Source of the DNA: Anomaloglossus baeobatrachus
Taxonomy: Eukaryota > Chordata > Amphibia > Anura > Aromobatidae
Assembly (NCBI RefSeq): GCF_048569485.1
Contig: NC_134358.1
Coordinates: 554,927,380 to 554,991,379 of the forward strand
Length of the DNA stretch: 64,000 bases
Reading direction: 5' to 3'
The translations under genes and the position numbers were made by a program. How positions within the stretch are numbered: position 1 is the first letter of the stretch; the number at the start of each line of letters is the position of its first letter. The notes below the pieces were generated by a model that saw nothing but the letters and a program-made list of their open reading frames with translations, ran no database searches and was not told the DNA's origin. This document shows positions 34,090 through 45,638 of the stretch, piece after piece.

Positions 34090-34450
34090 TCAAATGTGAC
34101 TTTTAGAGGCTCTTATTGTTCCTTGCACATTGCAGGCTGAAGAATGAGCTGATTATCCATCAGTCAGCTCTTTTGGGTTTTTTTTTAAAGCTCCCTTATG
34201 ACCACATCAAAGTTCAGTACAAATGTAATGTGCTCTTTGGTCATAAATCAGCACAGAGTGGAGAAAGATTGAGAAAGAGTTCGCTGGAAGATTTTCAGTT
34301 AACTCACTCTACAGCAAACAATCTGCAGGGAAACAAAAGAGCCAGGAAAAAGTTAAACAATGAAAATTTTTAATGTAAACCCAACTGCAAAATTAGTTTT
34401 TGCTGAAAATGCATGCACTTAAGTCAAATAAAATGTCTCAGAAAGTGTCC
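34090..34450 (+). repeat. Interspersed repeat family X, copy 2
   Basis: Shares ggtcataaatcagc, ttcagttaactcactctaca and related phrases with the copy at 27590 in the same orientation, but is more diverged in its left half. Confidence 0.55.
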
Positions 34451-35025
34451 GTATCCTTTAAGTATCATGAGGACAAGTCACAAATCTGATGCACCGCTCG
34501 TTTGTACCGAGCTGCATAGTGCGGCCGCTCCGATACAAATTAAATAAGTTGCCGCACTATCAAAAATAATGGTATATATTCCCCGAAGACTAATAATCCC
34601 CAAAAGACTTTACTTCTCCAGAGCAGAACCTGCTGTAAGATTTCTCGGTGAACACGTGGGAGGAGGAAGGTAAAAGCAGCTTCAACAAGTAATTCAGGTT
34701 TTGAACTGCAAGTGGGGATGTAATTGAAAGGCATAATAGGGCGAGCAGTAAAGAAAGCGCCGGCTGTAGTATTTTAGTGAATGCGGGGGATGGGAGAGGG
34801 TGAATTATAGTAATGTTATAGAAGGAAACGGGAAATTGTACTTGAAGAATAAAAGTAAAATGGTAGCGGATCCCAAATTTGTCCCGAAACGGTAATGGTC
34901 GGATCATAGGGGGCCAAGGAATGAATTTTTAAACAACCGTGGCATCACTAATTTTTAGGGACAAATACAATGCTGCTTGATTAAGTTGAATACTTACGAT
35001 AAAGAATAACAACTTTTTAAACTTT
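34451..35025. promoter_or_regulatory. Candidate conserved non-coding island F
   Basis: Unique DNA; the segment 34620-34740 (gtaagatttctcggtgaaca, cgtgggaggaggaaggtaaa, caacaagtaattcagg, gatgtaattgaaaggcataa) is non-repetitive and CNE-like. No coding frame of interest. Confidence 0.3.
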
Positions 35026-35029
35026 TTTA

Positions 35030-36420
35030 AAATTAGAGTTATGAAACTTAGTAATATACTTCATTACACTATTTTACTTTCTTTCTATAACATTGTGCTG
35101 AAAGTGCTGTTTTATCTGCTTGGTTCATCCTGTCTTCGAAGCTGATTTGAACTGTAGGTCTAGCTAAGATCCCTTCTCGAATCCTTTCATCAATGCTCAA
35201 AAACTCTTCTTTCTATCCTTACCATGATTCTGAAAGTGCTGTTTTATCTGCTTGGTTCATGCTGTCTTAGAAGCTGATTTGAACTGGAGATCTAGCTAAG
35301 TTCCCTACTTAGCCAGTGAGCTTCTTGGCTCCTTTCATGCATACTCAAAAACTCTTCTTTCTATCCTTACCATCATTCTGAAAGTGCTGTTTTATCTGCT
35401 TGGTTCATGCTGTCTTAGAAGCTGATTTGAACTGGAGATCTAGCTAAGATCCCTACTAGACAGTGAGCTTCTCGGCTCATTTCATCCATACTCAAAAACT
35501 CTTCTTTCTATCCTTAACATCATGCTGAAAGTGCTGTTTTATCTGCCTGGTTCATGCTGTCTTAGAAGCTGGTTTGAACTGGAGGTCTAAATAGGATCCC
35601 TACTCACAGATGAAGTTCCTTTCCTTACTTTTTCCATGCTAAAACAGGGCAGAGTTTTTGAGCATGGATGAGAAGAGCCGAAAAGCTCACAGTCTCAGTA
35701 GGGATCTTAGGTAGACAGTACAAATCAGCTTCTAAGACAAAATAGACTGAGCAGATAAAACAGCAATTTTAGCACAAATGTTAAGGATAAAAAGAAGAGT
35801 TTTTGAGCATGGATGAAAGGGACTGAGAAGCTTGCTCTCTGAGTAGCAATCTTAGCTAGACCTCTAGTTCAAATCAGCTATTACAGAATGGACTAAGTAG
35901 ATAAAACAGCACTTTCAGCATGATGTTAAGGATAGAAAGAAGAGCATGGATGAAAGGAGCCAAGAAATTCACTGTCTGAGTAGGGATCGTAGCTAGACCT
36001 CCAGTTCAAATCAGCTTTTAAGACAATGGACTGGTCAGATAAAACAGCACTTTCAGCACAATGTTAGAAATAGAAAGAAGGGTTTGGTTTTTGAGCATGG
36101 ATGCAAGGAGCGAGAAGCTCACTGTCTGAGTAGGGATCTTATCTAGACCTACAGGTCAAATTAACTATTACAGAATGAACTGGGCAGATAAAACAGCACT
36201 TTCGGCATAATGTTAAGGATAGAAAGAAGAGTTTTTGAGCATCGATGAAAGGAGTCTAGAAGCTCACTGTCTGAATAGGGATCTTAGCTCTACAGGTCAA
36301 ATCAGCTTCTAAGACAGAATGGACTCGGCAAATAAAACAGCACTTTCAGGACAAAGTTAAGGATAGAAAGAAGCAAAAGACGGTAATGGAGAATATTACT
36401 AAGATTCATAACTTTACAAA
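35030..36420. mobile_element. Foldback element with mirrored tandem arrays in its arms
   Basis: From about 35090 to 35640 a unit of about 145 bp (gaaagtgctgttttatctgc ... gaactggagatctagctaag ... ctcaaaaactcttctttcta) repeats about four times. From 35640 to 36370 the same unit repeats about five times in reverse complement. The outer ends also mirror each other: agttatgaaacttagtaata near 35038 against ttactaagattcataact near 36395. The symmetry centre is near 35640. No coding capacity. This layout (inverted arms built of tandem units) is that of FB-type elements. Confidence 0.85.
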
Positions 36421-37689
36421 GGCTGATCAATAATTAAGTAAAAAAATGTTTAGGTATTAATAGTAAATTGACTTAAGAGATACTAGCCAACTCTCACAGA
36501 AAGTCCAACAAAAGAGGAGAATTCCTGGACTCCTGGAAGAGTTGGACTTTGCCAAAACATTCTGAACCTCCTAGGAGGGTTCCCAATCCCTGGAGTCCTT
36601 GTTGGTGGGGATTGAAGCCTGAAGGGGCAGAGAATGAGCCTTTAGGAGATTTAGACACTACAAAGAGGAGTCGCCACTGTCAAAAATCAAGGACAAATAC
36701 TGCAATGTATTCATCTTCCAGACAACGGGCAGCAAAAACTGTCACATTTTTATTGTTCCTACCACATAAGTAAAACTCCTCTTTAATTCTAGAGTCCTGC
36801 ATTAGAAAATTAACCTATTAAAACTGACACACCACATGATAATTAGGAACGAATTGGCCCCTGGGGGTACGCAGAACTCTTATGTGCCCGTATAAATCTG
36901 CGGTAAACTGGACAAGGTTTGGTTGATTAACTTGGCTAAAACTGCCTACATCATCCGTAAAATGTTTTACCTCACAGAAAGAATCATTTACTATTTCTCC
37001 AATTTCCTGGAGTAGTTTGTTCCTTTTTATCTGGTATTAGTTGTTGTTCATTATTTCTTCTAATTATTCTACCATTTTGTAAGTTGTCTATTTTTTCTTG
37101 ACATCTTTTCCTACCCAGATGTTTTAGATAAATTCAATAAATGTGACTTTTACCAAATTTTGGATTTTCATTACCCTATCTCACCTGGAATAAGGATTCT
37201 GGCAGAGTTTTTAATTTGCTACATTTTTGGTTAAACAATTGGATTTTTACATTTTGCTATATACTTGCAAAAACAGTTAAAGACAAAAGCAAAGATCACT
37301 TTTGGTTTTGCGCCAAATGTATGCAATGTGAAGACAAAGAAGAAAAAAAAAGGGATTTCAGTAAATCCAAAGTGATGAATTTGGGTCTCTCTCCATCTTT
37401 TATAGTTTACAACTAGCCATTAAATAGTAGGGTGCACATACTTTAGCATACACAAATGTGCACTATAGAAAAAAACTGCCATTACTTTTAATTTTGATGT
37501 TCTTCATTTATCCTCATTTCCTATTGTCTTCCCTCTTTCCCATATCTCCAACCTCTATGGATTCCAGTTTCATTAACTGAGGATTATATGATTAGTCCCA
37601 TCTGTCGGCCATAATTGCTATTTACCATCTCTCATTTCCAGTTGCCACTTTGGGGTCTTTGGTCATAACTAGCTAGAAATTGACATTGT
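36421..37689. other. Unclassified non-coding DNA
   Basis: No tandem structure and no gene. The GC-richer part 36480-36770 may be part of an interspersed repeat; the rest is AT-rich single-copy-looking sequence. Confidence 0.35.
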
Positions 37690-38191
37690 CTTTACATATT
37701 TTTTATATATTATTATATTACTATTATTGTATAATATTATTATTTTTATGTTTTTGTTTTTACTTTGTATTATTGTTATTATTATTTTAATTATTATTAT
37801 TGTTATTACTATTCATTAATAATAGGTAATGATTATTATTATTATTATACAATACTACTACTAATAAAAATAATAATAATTAAAAAAGTTATAATATACA
37901 TTTAAAGTACAAAATAAGTATTAATCATAAAAATAATAAAACAGAAAAATAATATAAAAAGTTTTAAAATTATTAATCCTAAATAATATTATGAATAATA
38001 CTTTTTTTTAAAAAACTTGTTATACTATTATTATTTTTGTTATAATTATTATTATTAATAATATAATAATATTTTAACTTTACATTTATATTATTGTTAT
38101 AATCACTTTAATAATAATAATAATTATTAGTATTATTATTATTAATTTATTAAACAGTGGTGATAATAATATAAATTAAAACAATGTGAAT

Positions 38192-38230
<39 letters not shown>

Positions 38231-38440
38231 CAAAAAATAACAAACACTTTTTTTTTAAATCATTATTATTATTATTATTAGTAGTATTAATAATAATGAT
38301 AATAATTAATAATAATAATAATAATAATACATTTTAAACCTTTTTAGAATATTATTATTATTATTATTACTTTTTTAACTTTTTTATTATTATTTTTGGT
38401 TATTATTATTCTGTTTTTACTTATTATTTATATTATTATT
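37690..38440. repeat. AT-only low-complexity tract, (ATT)n/(AAT)n
   Basis: Dominated by att and ata triplets on alternating strands, with short palindromic stretches. No G+C-bearing island inside. Confidence 0.93.
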
Positions 38441-38892
38441 CTGGGTCATATCCTGACTGATGACCCGTTCTTATGTAATCAGTGCTTGGAGATTATTTCA
38501 ATTTCTGCATTTTTGTTTATCCATTCACTCTTTGAGGAATGACTACAAGGGGTAAAACAACAACAACAAAAAGAAATAGTCATCTACTGGACTGAAACTA
38601 TTCATAGAATGAGGGGGTATAAAAAAAAAGAAACAAAAACAGTCTATTTTATCTACCTGTCTCCTCTTCAGGCTATGGTGCTGCAGCATGGTGTTACTGC
38701 TGTAGGAGAGTACTTAATTTATTTTATTTATTTATTTATTGTATTTTTTATTTCCTGACAGGCCCCTTAACCTTTTTGGAAAATTATTTTTATAATACTA
38801 ATGATGAAGAGTACAAAAAGTAATAATAATTATATTAAAAGTAAAAAAGAAATAATAATTAACATTTATTTTATTACTTGTAATATAATTAC

Positions 38893-38924
<32 letters not shown>

Positions 38925-38959
38925 TTGTGCATATATTTGGGGCTAAAAATCATCTTTGC
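38441..38959. other. Unique AT-rich DNA with a short (ATT)n run
   Basis: 38440-38790 is non-repetitive; 38890-38925 is an (ATT)n run. No gene. Confidence 0.4.
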
Positions 38960-39310
38960 ACTTATGTTTCATTACAGATTTTCCACCATTTGCCTCCTGG
39001 ATCCTCCATATTGCACTGTCTATTTCTTTCTGCAGAATAAGTTTACTGAAATCCATCAGTGAGCTCATTTTTACAGTCTGAATGGAGAGTTTTATCTGTA
39101 TTTCTCTGAGCTCCTCTTATCTGATTTATGACCACAGACCCCATCAAAGTTGAATGTGCAGGAAACAAAGAGCCTGTAAAAGCCAAACTGTGCAACATGT
39201 ATTAATAAAACACAAGTGTAAAAATGATTTTTAGCCCCCAAATACAATTTAGGTAGAAAAAAAAAGTTGTCCCTAAAAGTGGCCGACTCCAGGAGTACCA
39301 GACAACCCCT
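38960..39310 (-). repeat. Interspersed repeat family X, copy 3 (reverse)
   Basis: Its reverse complement has ggcttttacaggctctttgt, tcctgcacattcaactttga, gtctgtggtcataaatcag and gagctcactgatgg in the same order as the copy at 27590. This is the best-matching pair of the three. Confidence 0.65.
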
Positions 39311-39339
39311 TGAAGAGCTGAGCACAATGGAGTCATATC

Positions 39340-40143
39340 AGCGGTATAGTCTGTCTCTATAGTAGACCACTGATCGCAAAGAATTTAGACAATTTGCAAT
39401 TTGATGTACAAAACTCACCCCCAAAATAACCATTTCCATTTTGCATCAGTCAGAGAAGATTCACATGACCTCAGTTACAAATTCTCCATAATGCCTTGCT
39501 GCTATCACATGGTACAACCCAGCTGATTATCAACGCTTGTATAAAAGCTGAGACAGGGAATGCAGCAGCCATTTTTAGGATTAGTTAGTATAGCGAGAGA
39601 ATGTCACAGCTCAGCAATAGATAGGAGGAGAAAGCCCTAAAAATTGGTCAAATACTGCAGAGTAATGGGTTGTAAATCTGTAGCAGTGTGTAAGGTCCAG
39701 GGATTCCATGGACTTTCTGTTTTCTTGCCCTCGTCCATGATGGAGTCTGTTGCCTTGTCTTGCCCTTGAACTTCCTGTCTGCCCTGCTTAAAAGTTGCAG
39801 TCCAGGAATTATTCCTTGCCTGAGTATTTTGTGCTGCTCACTCCTGAATCACTCCTGGCTTGTTTCTGGACTTCCTGTTGCCGCATGTTAGTTTTGTGTT
39901 CTTCTTCACTACTGCTCATCTGTCTGCAGTCTATGGTGCATTATCCTGATCCTAGCTGTGGTTCTCTGCCTTCAAGACTTGTAGGAGAATAACTAATTCT
40001 GCCGGACTTCCTTGCGCTCTAAGACCTTAGTTTCTCTGTTCAGTTGTCAGTGTACTTTATCCAGGACTCAATCTGAATGGGCTGTGTACTGGACTTGAGT
40101 GAGACTTTTAGAGTACTAGAAAGTACACTGGTGACCATTTGTT
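39340..40143 (+). mobile_element. LTR-like interspersed sequence
   Basis: Non-coding DNA with two promoter-like spots, tgtataaaagctgagac near 39538 and cctgcttaaaag near 39784, followed by pyrimidine-rich text as in U3-R-U5 regions. No retroviral coding motif. The ends are unclear because the right part passes into a tandem array. Likely old LTR fragments. Confidence 0.35.
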
Positions 40144-40790
40144 TGCTGGTCGCACTCCTGCATATTATTTCTGGACATTCACATATTAGTGCTGGTCGCA
40201 TTCCTGCATATTATTTCTGGACATTCACATATTAGTGCTGGTCGCACTCTTGCATATTATTTCTGGACATTCACATATTAGTGCTGGTCGCATTCCAGCA
40301 TATTATTCCTGGACATTCACATATTAGTGCTGTGCGCACTCCTGCATATTATTTCTGGACATTCACACATATTAGTGCTGGTCGCACTCCTGCATATTAT
40401 TTTTGGACATTCACATATTAGTGCTGGTCTCATTCCAGCATATTATTCCTGGACATTCACATATTAGTGCTGGTCGCATTCCAGCATATTATTTCTGGAC
40501 ATTCACATATTAGTGCTGGTCGCATTCCTGCATATTATTTCTGGACATTCACAATTTAGTGTTGGTCCTACTCCTGCATATTGTTTCTGGACATTCACAT
40601 ATTAGTGCTCCTCACACTTCTGCATATTATTTCTGGACATTCACGTATTAGTGTTGGTCACACTCCTGCATATTATTTCTGGATATTCACGTATTAGTGT
40701 TGGTCACACTTCTGCATATTATTTCTGTACATTCACGTATTAGTGTTGGTCACACTCCTGCATATTATATCTGGATATTCACATATTAGT
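40144..40790. repeat. 46-bp minisatellite, 14 copies
   Basis: Unit tgctggtcgcactcctgcat-attatttctggacattcaca-tattag, 46 bp. Begins inside the tail of the LTR-like sequence, so it probably arose by amplification of that sequence. Right-hand copies carry a shared tgttggtcacac variant. Confidence 0.95.
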
Positions 40791-41432
40791 TTCGGTTCGC
40801 ACTTGCATTTAATTTGTAGTTTCCTACTGTTATTATCTGTTATTTACACTGTGCATTTATTATTTAATACAGAGTACTTACCTAACCCTTGTATCAGTTT
40901 CGTTATATTCCACGGTATTAGATTACAGAGTATCTACATAAGTGTTAAACAGTGAAGAAGATAAGAGTAGCATTATTTGAATAATACAGAGAGAGTTAGG
41001 AGACGTGGCAGCAGCAATGCCAAAGTTAGTGTCATTCATCAGTGATATGGTGTAGCTGGCTTAACATTTGCTTATTTGAATTAAACATTTTTCTTCATTC
41101 ATCATGCACAAGGAAGCAGAAGCAAGACAGCACAATATTTTTACGAAAAAATCTGAAATTATTCAGAGACGGTGTATTTGCTTGTCACAAGTGACTCTAC
41201 TGAGTTTTCTCATTTCTTGGGCAATCCATTTTTGAAAGGAAATAAATGTTTTTTTGAAAATGTAAAAGAAAATTCTTCAAATTTCAGATATTTATCAGTG
41301 ACTGACTACCTTACAGTGCACAATATGTTTTTAGTATTGCACATCTGTTTTATCAGTCAAATTTGACAATCATACATGCCACACCTGCTGCCACATTTTG
41401 CTTTCAGTAAATGTACCTACCTAGCATTTCTA
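40791..41432. other. Unique AT-rich DNA, no gene seen
   Basis: No tandem repeat, hairpin or convincing frame. Short frames present are within chance expectation for AT-rich DNA. Confidence 0.4.
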
Positions 41433-41600
41433 AAGGCCCTGTCACACATAGAGATAAATCTGCGGCAGATCTGTGGTTGCAGTGAAATTGTGGACAATCA
41501 GTGCCAGGTTTGTGGCTGTGTACAAATGGACCAATATGTCCATGATTTCACTGCAACCACAGATCTGCCAAAGATTTATCTCTGTGTGTGATGGGGCCAT
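41433..41600. mobile_element. Short hairpin MITE, TA-flanked
   Basis: 168 bp between TA dinucleotides (41431-41432 and 41601-41602). The arms (ggccctgtcacacatagag, ataaatctgcggcagatctg, tggttgcagtgaaat and their complements) pair over about 65 bp with few mismatches. No coding capacity. TA target suggests a Tc1/mariner-derived MITE. Confidence 0.9.
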
Positions 41601-41697
41601 TATACAGTCCTTTTTGGAAAGGGTTCAAAAGGTTCTCAAAAGTTAATTGTAGGATACAAAAGGTATGGTAAAAGAAACTGACAATGGATGGGTTGTT

Positions 41698-43390
41698 AGT
41701 ATAGTAGTTATATTCTTGTACATAGGGGCAGTATTATAGTAGTTATATTCTTGTACATAGGGGCAGTATTATAGTAGTTATATTCTTGTACATAGGAGCA
41801 GTATTATAGTAGTTATATTCTTGTACATAGGAGCAGTATTATAGTAGTTATATTCTTGTACATAGGGGCAGTATTATAGTAGTTATATTCTTGTAAATAG
41901 GAGTAGTATTATAGTAGTTATATTCTTGTACATAGGGGCAGTATTATAGTAGTTATATTCTTGTACATAGGAGCAGTATTATAGTAGTTATATTCTTGTA
42001 CATAGGGGCAGTATTATAGTAGCTATATTCTTGTACATAGGAGCAGTATTATAGTAGTTATATTCTTATACATAGGAGCAATATTATAGTAGTTATATTC
42101 TTGTACATAGGGGCAGTATTATAGTAGTTATATTCTTGTAAATAGGAGTAGTATTATAGTAGTTATATTCTTGTACATAGAGGCAGTATTATAGTAGTTA
42201 TATTCTTATACATAGGGGCAGTATTATAGTTGTTATATTCTTGTAAATAGGAGTAGTATTATAGTAGTTATATTCTTGTACATAGAAGCAGTATTATAGT
42301 AGTTATATTCTTATACATAGGAGCAGTATTATAGTAGTTAAATTCTTGTATATAGGGGGCAGTATAATAGTAGTTATATTCTTGTACATAGGGGCAGTAT
42401 TATAGTAGTTATATTCTTGTACATAGGGGCAGTATTATAGTAGTTATATTCTTGTAAATAGGAGTAGTATTATAGTAGTTATATTCTTGTACATAGGGGC
42501 AGTATTATAGTAGTTATATTCTTGTACATAGGGAGCAGTATTATAGTAGTTATATTATTGTACATAGGGGCAGTATTATAGTAGCTATATTCTTGTACAT
42601 AGAAGCAGTATTATAGTAGTTATATTCTTGTACATAGGAGCAGTATTATAGTAGTTATATTCTTGTATATAGGGGGCAGTGTTATAGTAGTTATATTCTT
42701 GTACATAGGAGGCAGTATTATAGTAGTTATATTCTTGTACATAGGGGCAGTATTATAGTAGTTATATTCTTGTACATAGGGGCAGTATTATAGTAGTTAT
42801 ATTCTTGTACATAGGGAGCAGTGTTATAGTAGTTATATTCTTGTACATTGGGGGCAGTATTATAGTAGTTATATTCTTGTACATAGGGAGCAGTGTTATA
42901 GTAGTTATATTCTTGTATATAGGGGGCAGTATTATAGTAGTTATATTCTTGTACATAGGGGCAGTATTATAGTAGTTATATTCTTGTACATAGGAGCAGT
43001 ATTATAGTAGTTATATTCTTGTATATGGGGGCAGTATTATAGTAGTTATATTCTTGTACATAGGGGCAGTATTATAGTAGTTATATTCTTGTATATAGGG
43101 GGCAGCATTATAGTAGTTATATTCTTGTACATAGGAGCAGTATTATAGTAGTTATATTCTTGTATATAGGGGGCAGTATTATAGTAGTTATATTCTTGTA
43201 CATAGGGGCAGTATTATAGTAGTTATATTCTTGTATATAGGGGGCAGCATTATAGTAGTTATATTCTTGTACATAGGAGCAGTATTATAGTAGTTATATT
43301 CTTGTATATAGGGGGCAGTATTATAGTAGTTATATTCTTGTATATAGGGGCAGTATTATAGTAGTTATATTCTTGTATATAGGGGGCACT
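41698..43390. repeat. 35-bp minisatellite, about 48 copies
   Basis: Unit agtagttatattcttgtaca-taggggcagtattat, with 35- and 36-bp forms (gggg/ggagc/gggggc). This sequence is, to my memory, a widespread frog minisatellite. Larger blocks recur, for example 43000-43130 against 43130-43260. Confidence 0.97.
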
Positions 43391-43419
43391 ATAGTCGGTA
43401 TATTTTATAGCTCTTTTTT

Positions 43420-43914
43420 ATTTGTCTGTCTTTTTATCTGTCTAGCTCTTTCCTTATGTATAAATGCCGCTTATATATGAGATGTATCCTTCAATTCTTT
43501 GTTGAATTCTAGGCTCATTTTCAGACTGGAGTATTGACTACTTTGATCTGACAGCGGTGCAGTAATGATTGAAGAGTATTTAAAGTAAAAATGAATCCTA
43601 AATGCCTGTTGATCTATATTGTGCAGCTTCATTTTACATCATTACAGTGGAGCACAATTAGGTCCCCTGCTGGGCTGGGGGAGCTTTAGGCTCCGAGTCA
43701 TACAATAGGAGGCCACATCCTGACATAAAACCCCATTGTGCAGCTTCTATTAAGTACAATAGATCATCCATGTACTTGGAAATAGTTTAAGAACGGTTCT
43801 AGCAGTTTCTTTTTATATTTTTTTTATATATATTTTTCCTCTAGACTGTAAAGTGCAATGTCGTGTGTGTCAGGGTCTGATGATAAAAGACCTTCCCGAA
43901 ATGTCTCCTATCCA
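43420..43914. promoter_or_regulatory. Candidate conserved non-coding island G
   Basis: Unique DNA. 43490-43740 carries gttgaattctaggctcattt, ctactttgatctgacagcg, gcagtaatgattgaagag and catcattacagtggagcac, a mixture of ATTA cores and a TCF/LEF-like ctttgat. No coding frame. CNE-like by texture only. Confidence 0.38.
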
Positions 43915-44655
43915 GATTTATTTCATGTTAACCTTTGGCTTCAATACTCCACAAATTCTGATTTTTTGCTGATTTTATGATGGACTTTATCAAATACACA
44001 AAATTCTATATATGGAAGCAGAGCTGCAGTGTAAAGCATGGTGCTAAAAAAAGAAAGCAAAGCTAGTTCCACTTACATAAATAGGTTTTCTTTAGGTTTC
44101 AACACTTCCCATATTCTGATTTTTTGTTGAGCTTATGATGGACTTCATCACATACATAAAGGTCAATATGTGTAAGCAGAGCTGCAGTGTAAAGCATGGG
44201 GAGTAAAGAGAAGCAGAGCTGGTTCTGCTAACATAATTGGGTTTACTTTTGGCTTCAACTCACCATGTATGCTGATTTGCTACTGATTTCTTGCTTGATT
44301 TGTTTTTCTACACAGTAGTTGAGACGTTCAAGCAATGCTGCAGTGTAAAGCATGGTGTGTTCAGAGGTAGCTTCTGAGCAAGAGTCTTACATCATCAAGT
44401 TAACCTTTGACTTTTACACATTACATATGTTAATTTTGGGTTAAGTTTGTGATTAAAATACAGCAGACATTGTATGCAGGCAGTGCTGCAGTGTAAAGCA
44501 TGTTGTGGGCAGAGGTAGCTTCTGAGCAAGCTTCTTACATAATCAAGTTAACATTTGACTTTTACACATGACATATGTTAATTTTGGGATTAAAATACAG
44601 CAGATATTGTATACAGGCAGTGCTGCAGTGTAAAGCATGGTGGTGGACAGAGGCA
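43915..44655. repeat. Degenerate tandem repeat of about 120-190-bp units
   Basis: gcagagctgcagtgtaaagc (or gcagtgctgcagtgtaaag) appears about five times, each followed by a variable part and a ttaacctttgacttt-like phrase. Units have diverged strongly. Confidence 0.75.
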
Positions 44656-45072
44656 TCTCACATCATCTATAAGGTGCAGTGAAAGCAGCAGCTGAATATT
44701 TGTTGCATGATGCTGCGGATCAGCCAATTAGAGGGGACAATTACATTATACGGGCTATTATATAGATATATACACCATATATTGATTGTGATGATGATGA
44801 TGAAGATAGTAGTATTGAGTATTATTGCATTCAGATCTTACATAGGAATATAATATGGTGTCACTGTGATATTAACTCGCGCACTCACAGTACAGAAGAG
44901 GTTAGTGTCCGCGCCGCACAACTAAATAATCCAGACCATTTGGCTACAATGTGTTCATTATCCCACACACAGCACCTAATAAATATTAATTACCCTGCTC
45001 CGCTCCCTGCTGGATATATTCCTGCTACAAAGTAAAAAAACCTTCAATATTTTAATTAAGAAAATAAATACT
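44656..45072. promoter_or_regulatory. Candidate conserved non-coding island H
   Basis: Unique DNA. The segment 44870-45060 (taactcgcgcactcacagta, aactaaataatccagacc, cctaataaatattaattacc, ttcaatattttaattaag) is non-repetitive with several homeodomain-type cores. No coding frame. Confidence 0.38.
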
Positions 45073-45270
45073 CAGAGCCGAGTTTGTCAGCGCAGCAGAG
45101 CTGAGTTTGTCAGTGCAGCAGAGCTGAGTTTGTCAGTGCAGCAGAGCTGAGTTTGTCAGTGCAGCATAGCTGAGTTTGTCAGTGCAGCAGAGCCGAGTTT
45201 GTCAGTGCAGCAGAGCCAAGTTTGTCAGTGCAGCAGAGCAGAGTTTGTCAGTGCAGCAGAGCTGGGTTAG
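45073..45270. repeat. 23-bp minisatellite, about 8 copies
   Basis: Unit gagtttgtcagtgcagcagagct, 23 bp, nearly uniform. Short and likely recent. Confidence 0.93.
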
Positions 45271-45638
45271 CAATTGGTTTTTGTTTACCCTACAATAAAG
45301 GTCACCTCCATTTAGGACATATTCACCAATTAATTACTGTTCTCCCACTGTTCCCTATCAGTTTCTGGTCACCCATCCTTATGAATGACTTTGCTACCAA
45401 ACACAATTACTTGCAATCTTTTTGGTAGGAGAGGTAGGAGGTAGGTGAAGGGGATGCAGCTGCAGCTTCTTAGTATTTCATTGGAATGGTAGAGAGAATT
45501 GAACATCTGATCGGGTTATAGTCCATAGTACAATTTTGACATCACACTGTGTATTTCCCATCCACAAGACACCAAAGTCCCTATAGGAACACAGCACTGA
45601 CTCGTAATCACACCTCAGTGCCTATCAATCAATTAACA
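45271..45638. other. Unique spacer, no gene seen
   Basis: Non-repetitive DNA between two arrays; no feature recognised. Confidence 0.4.
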
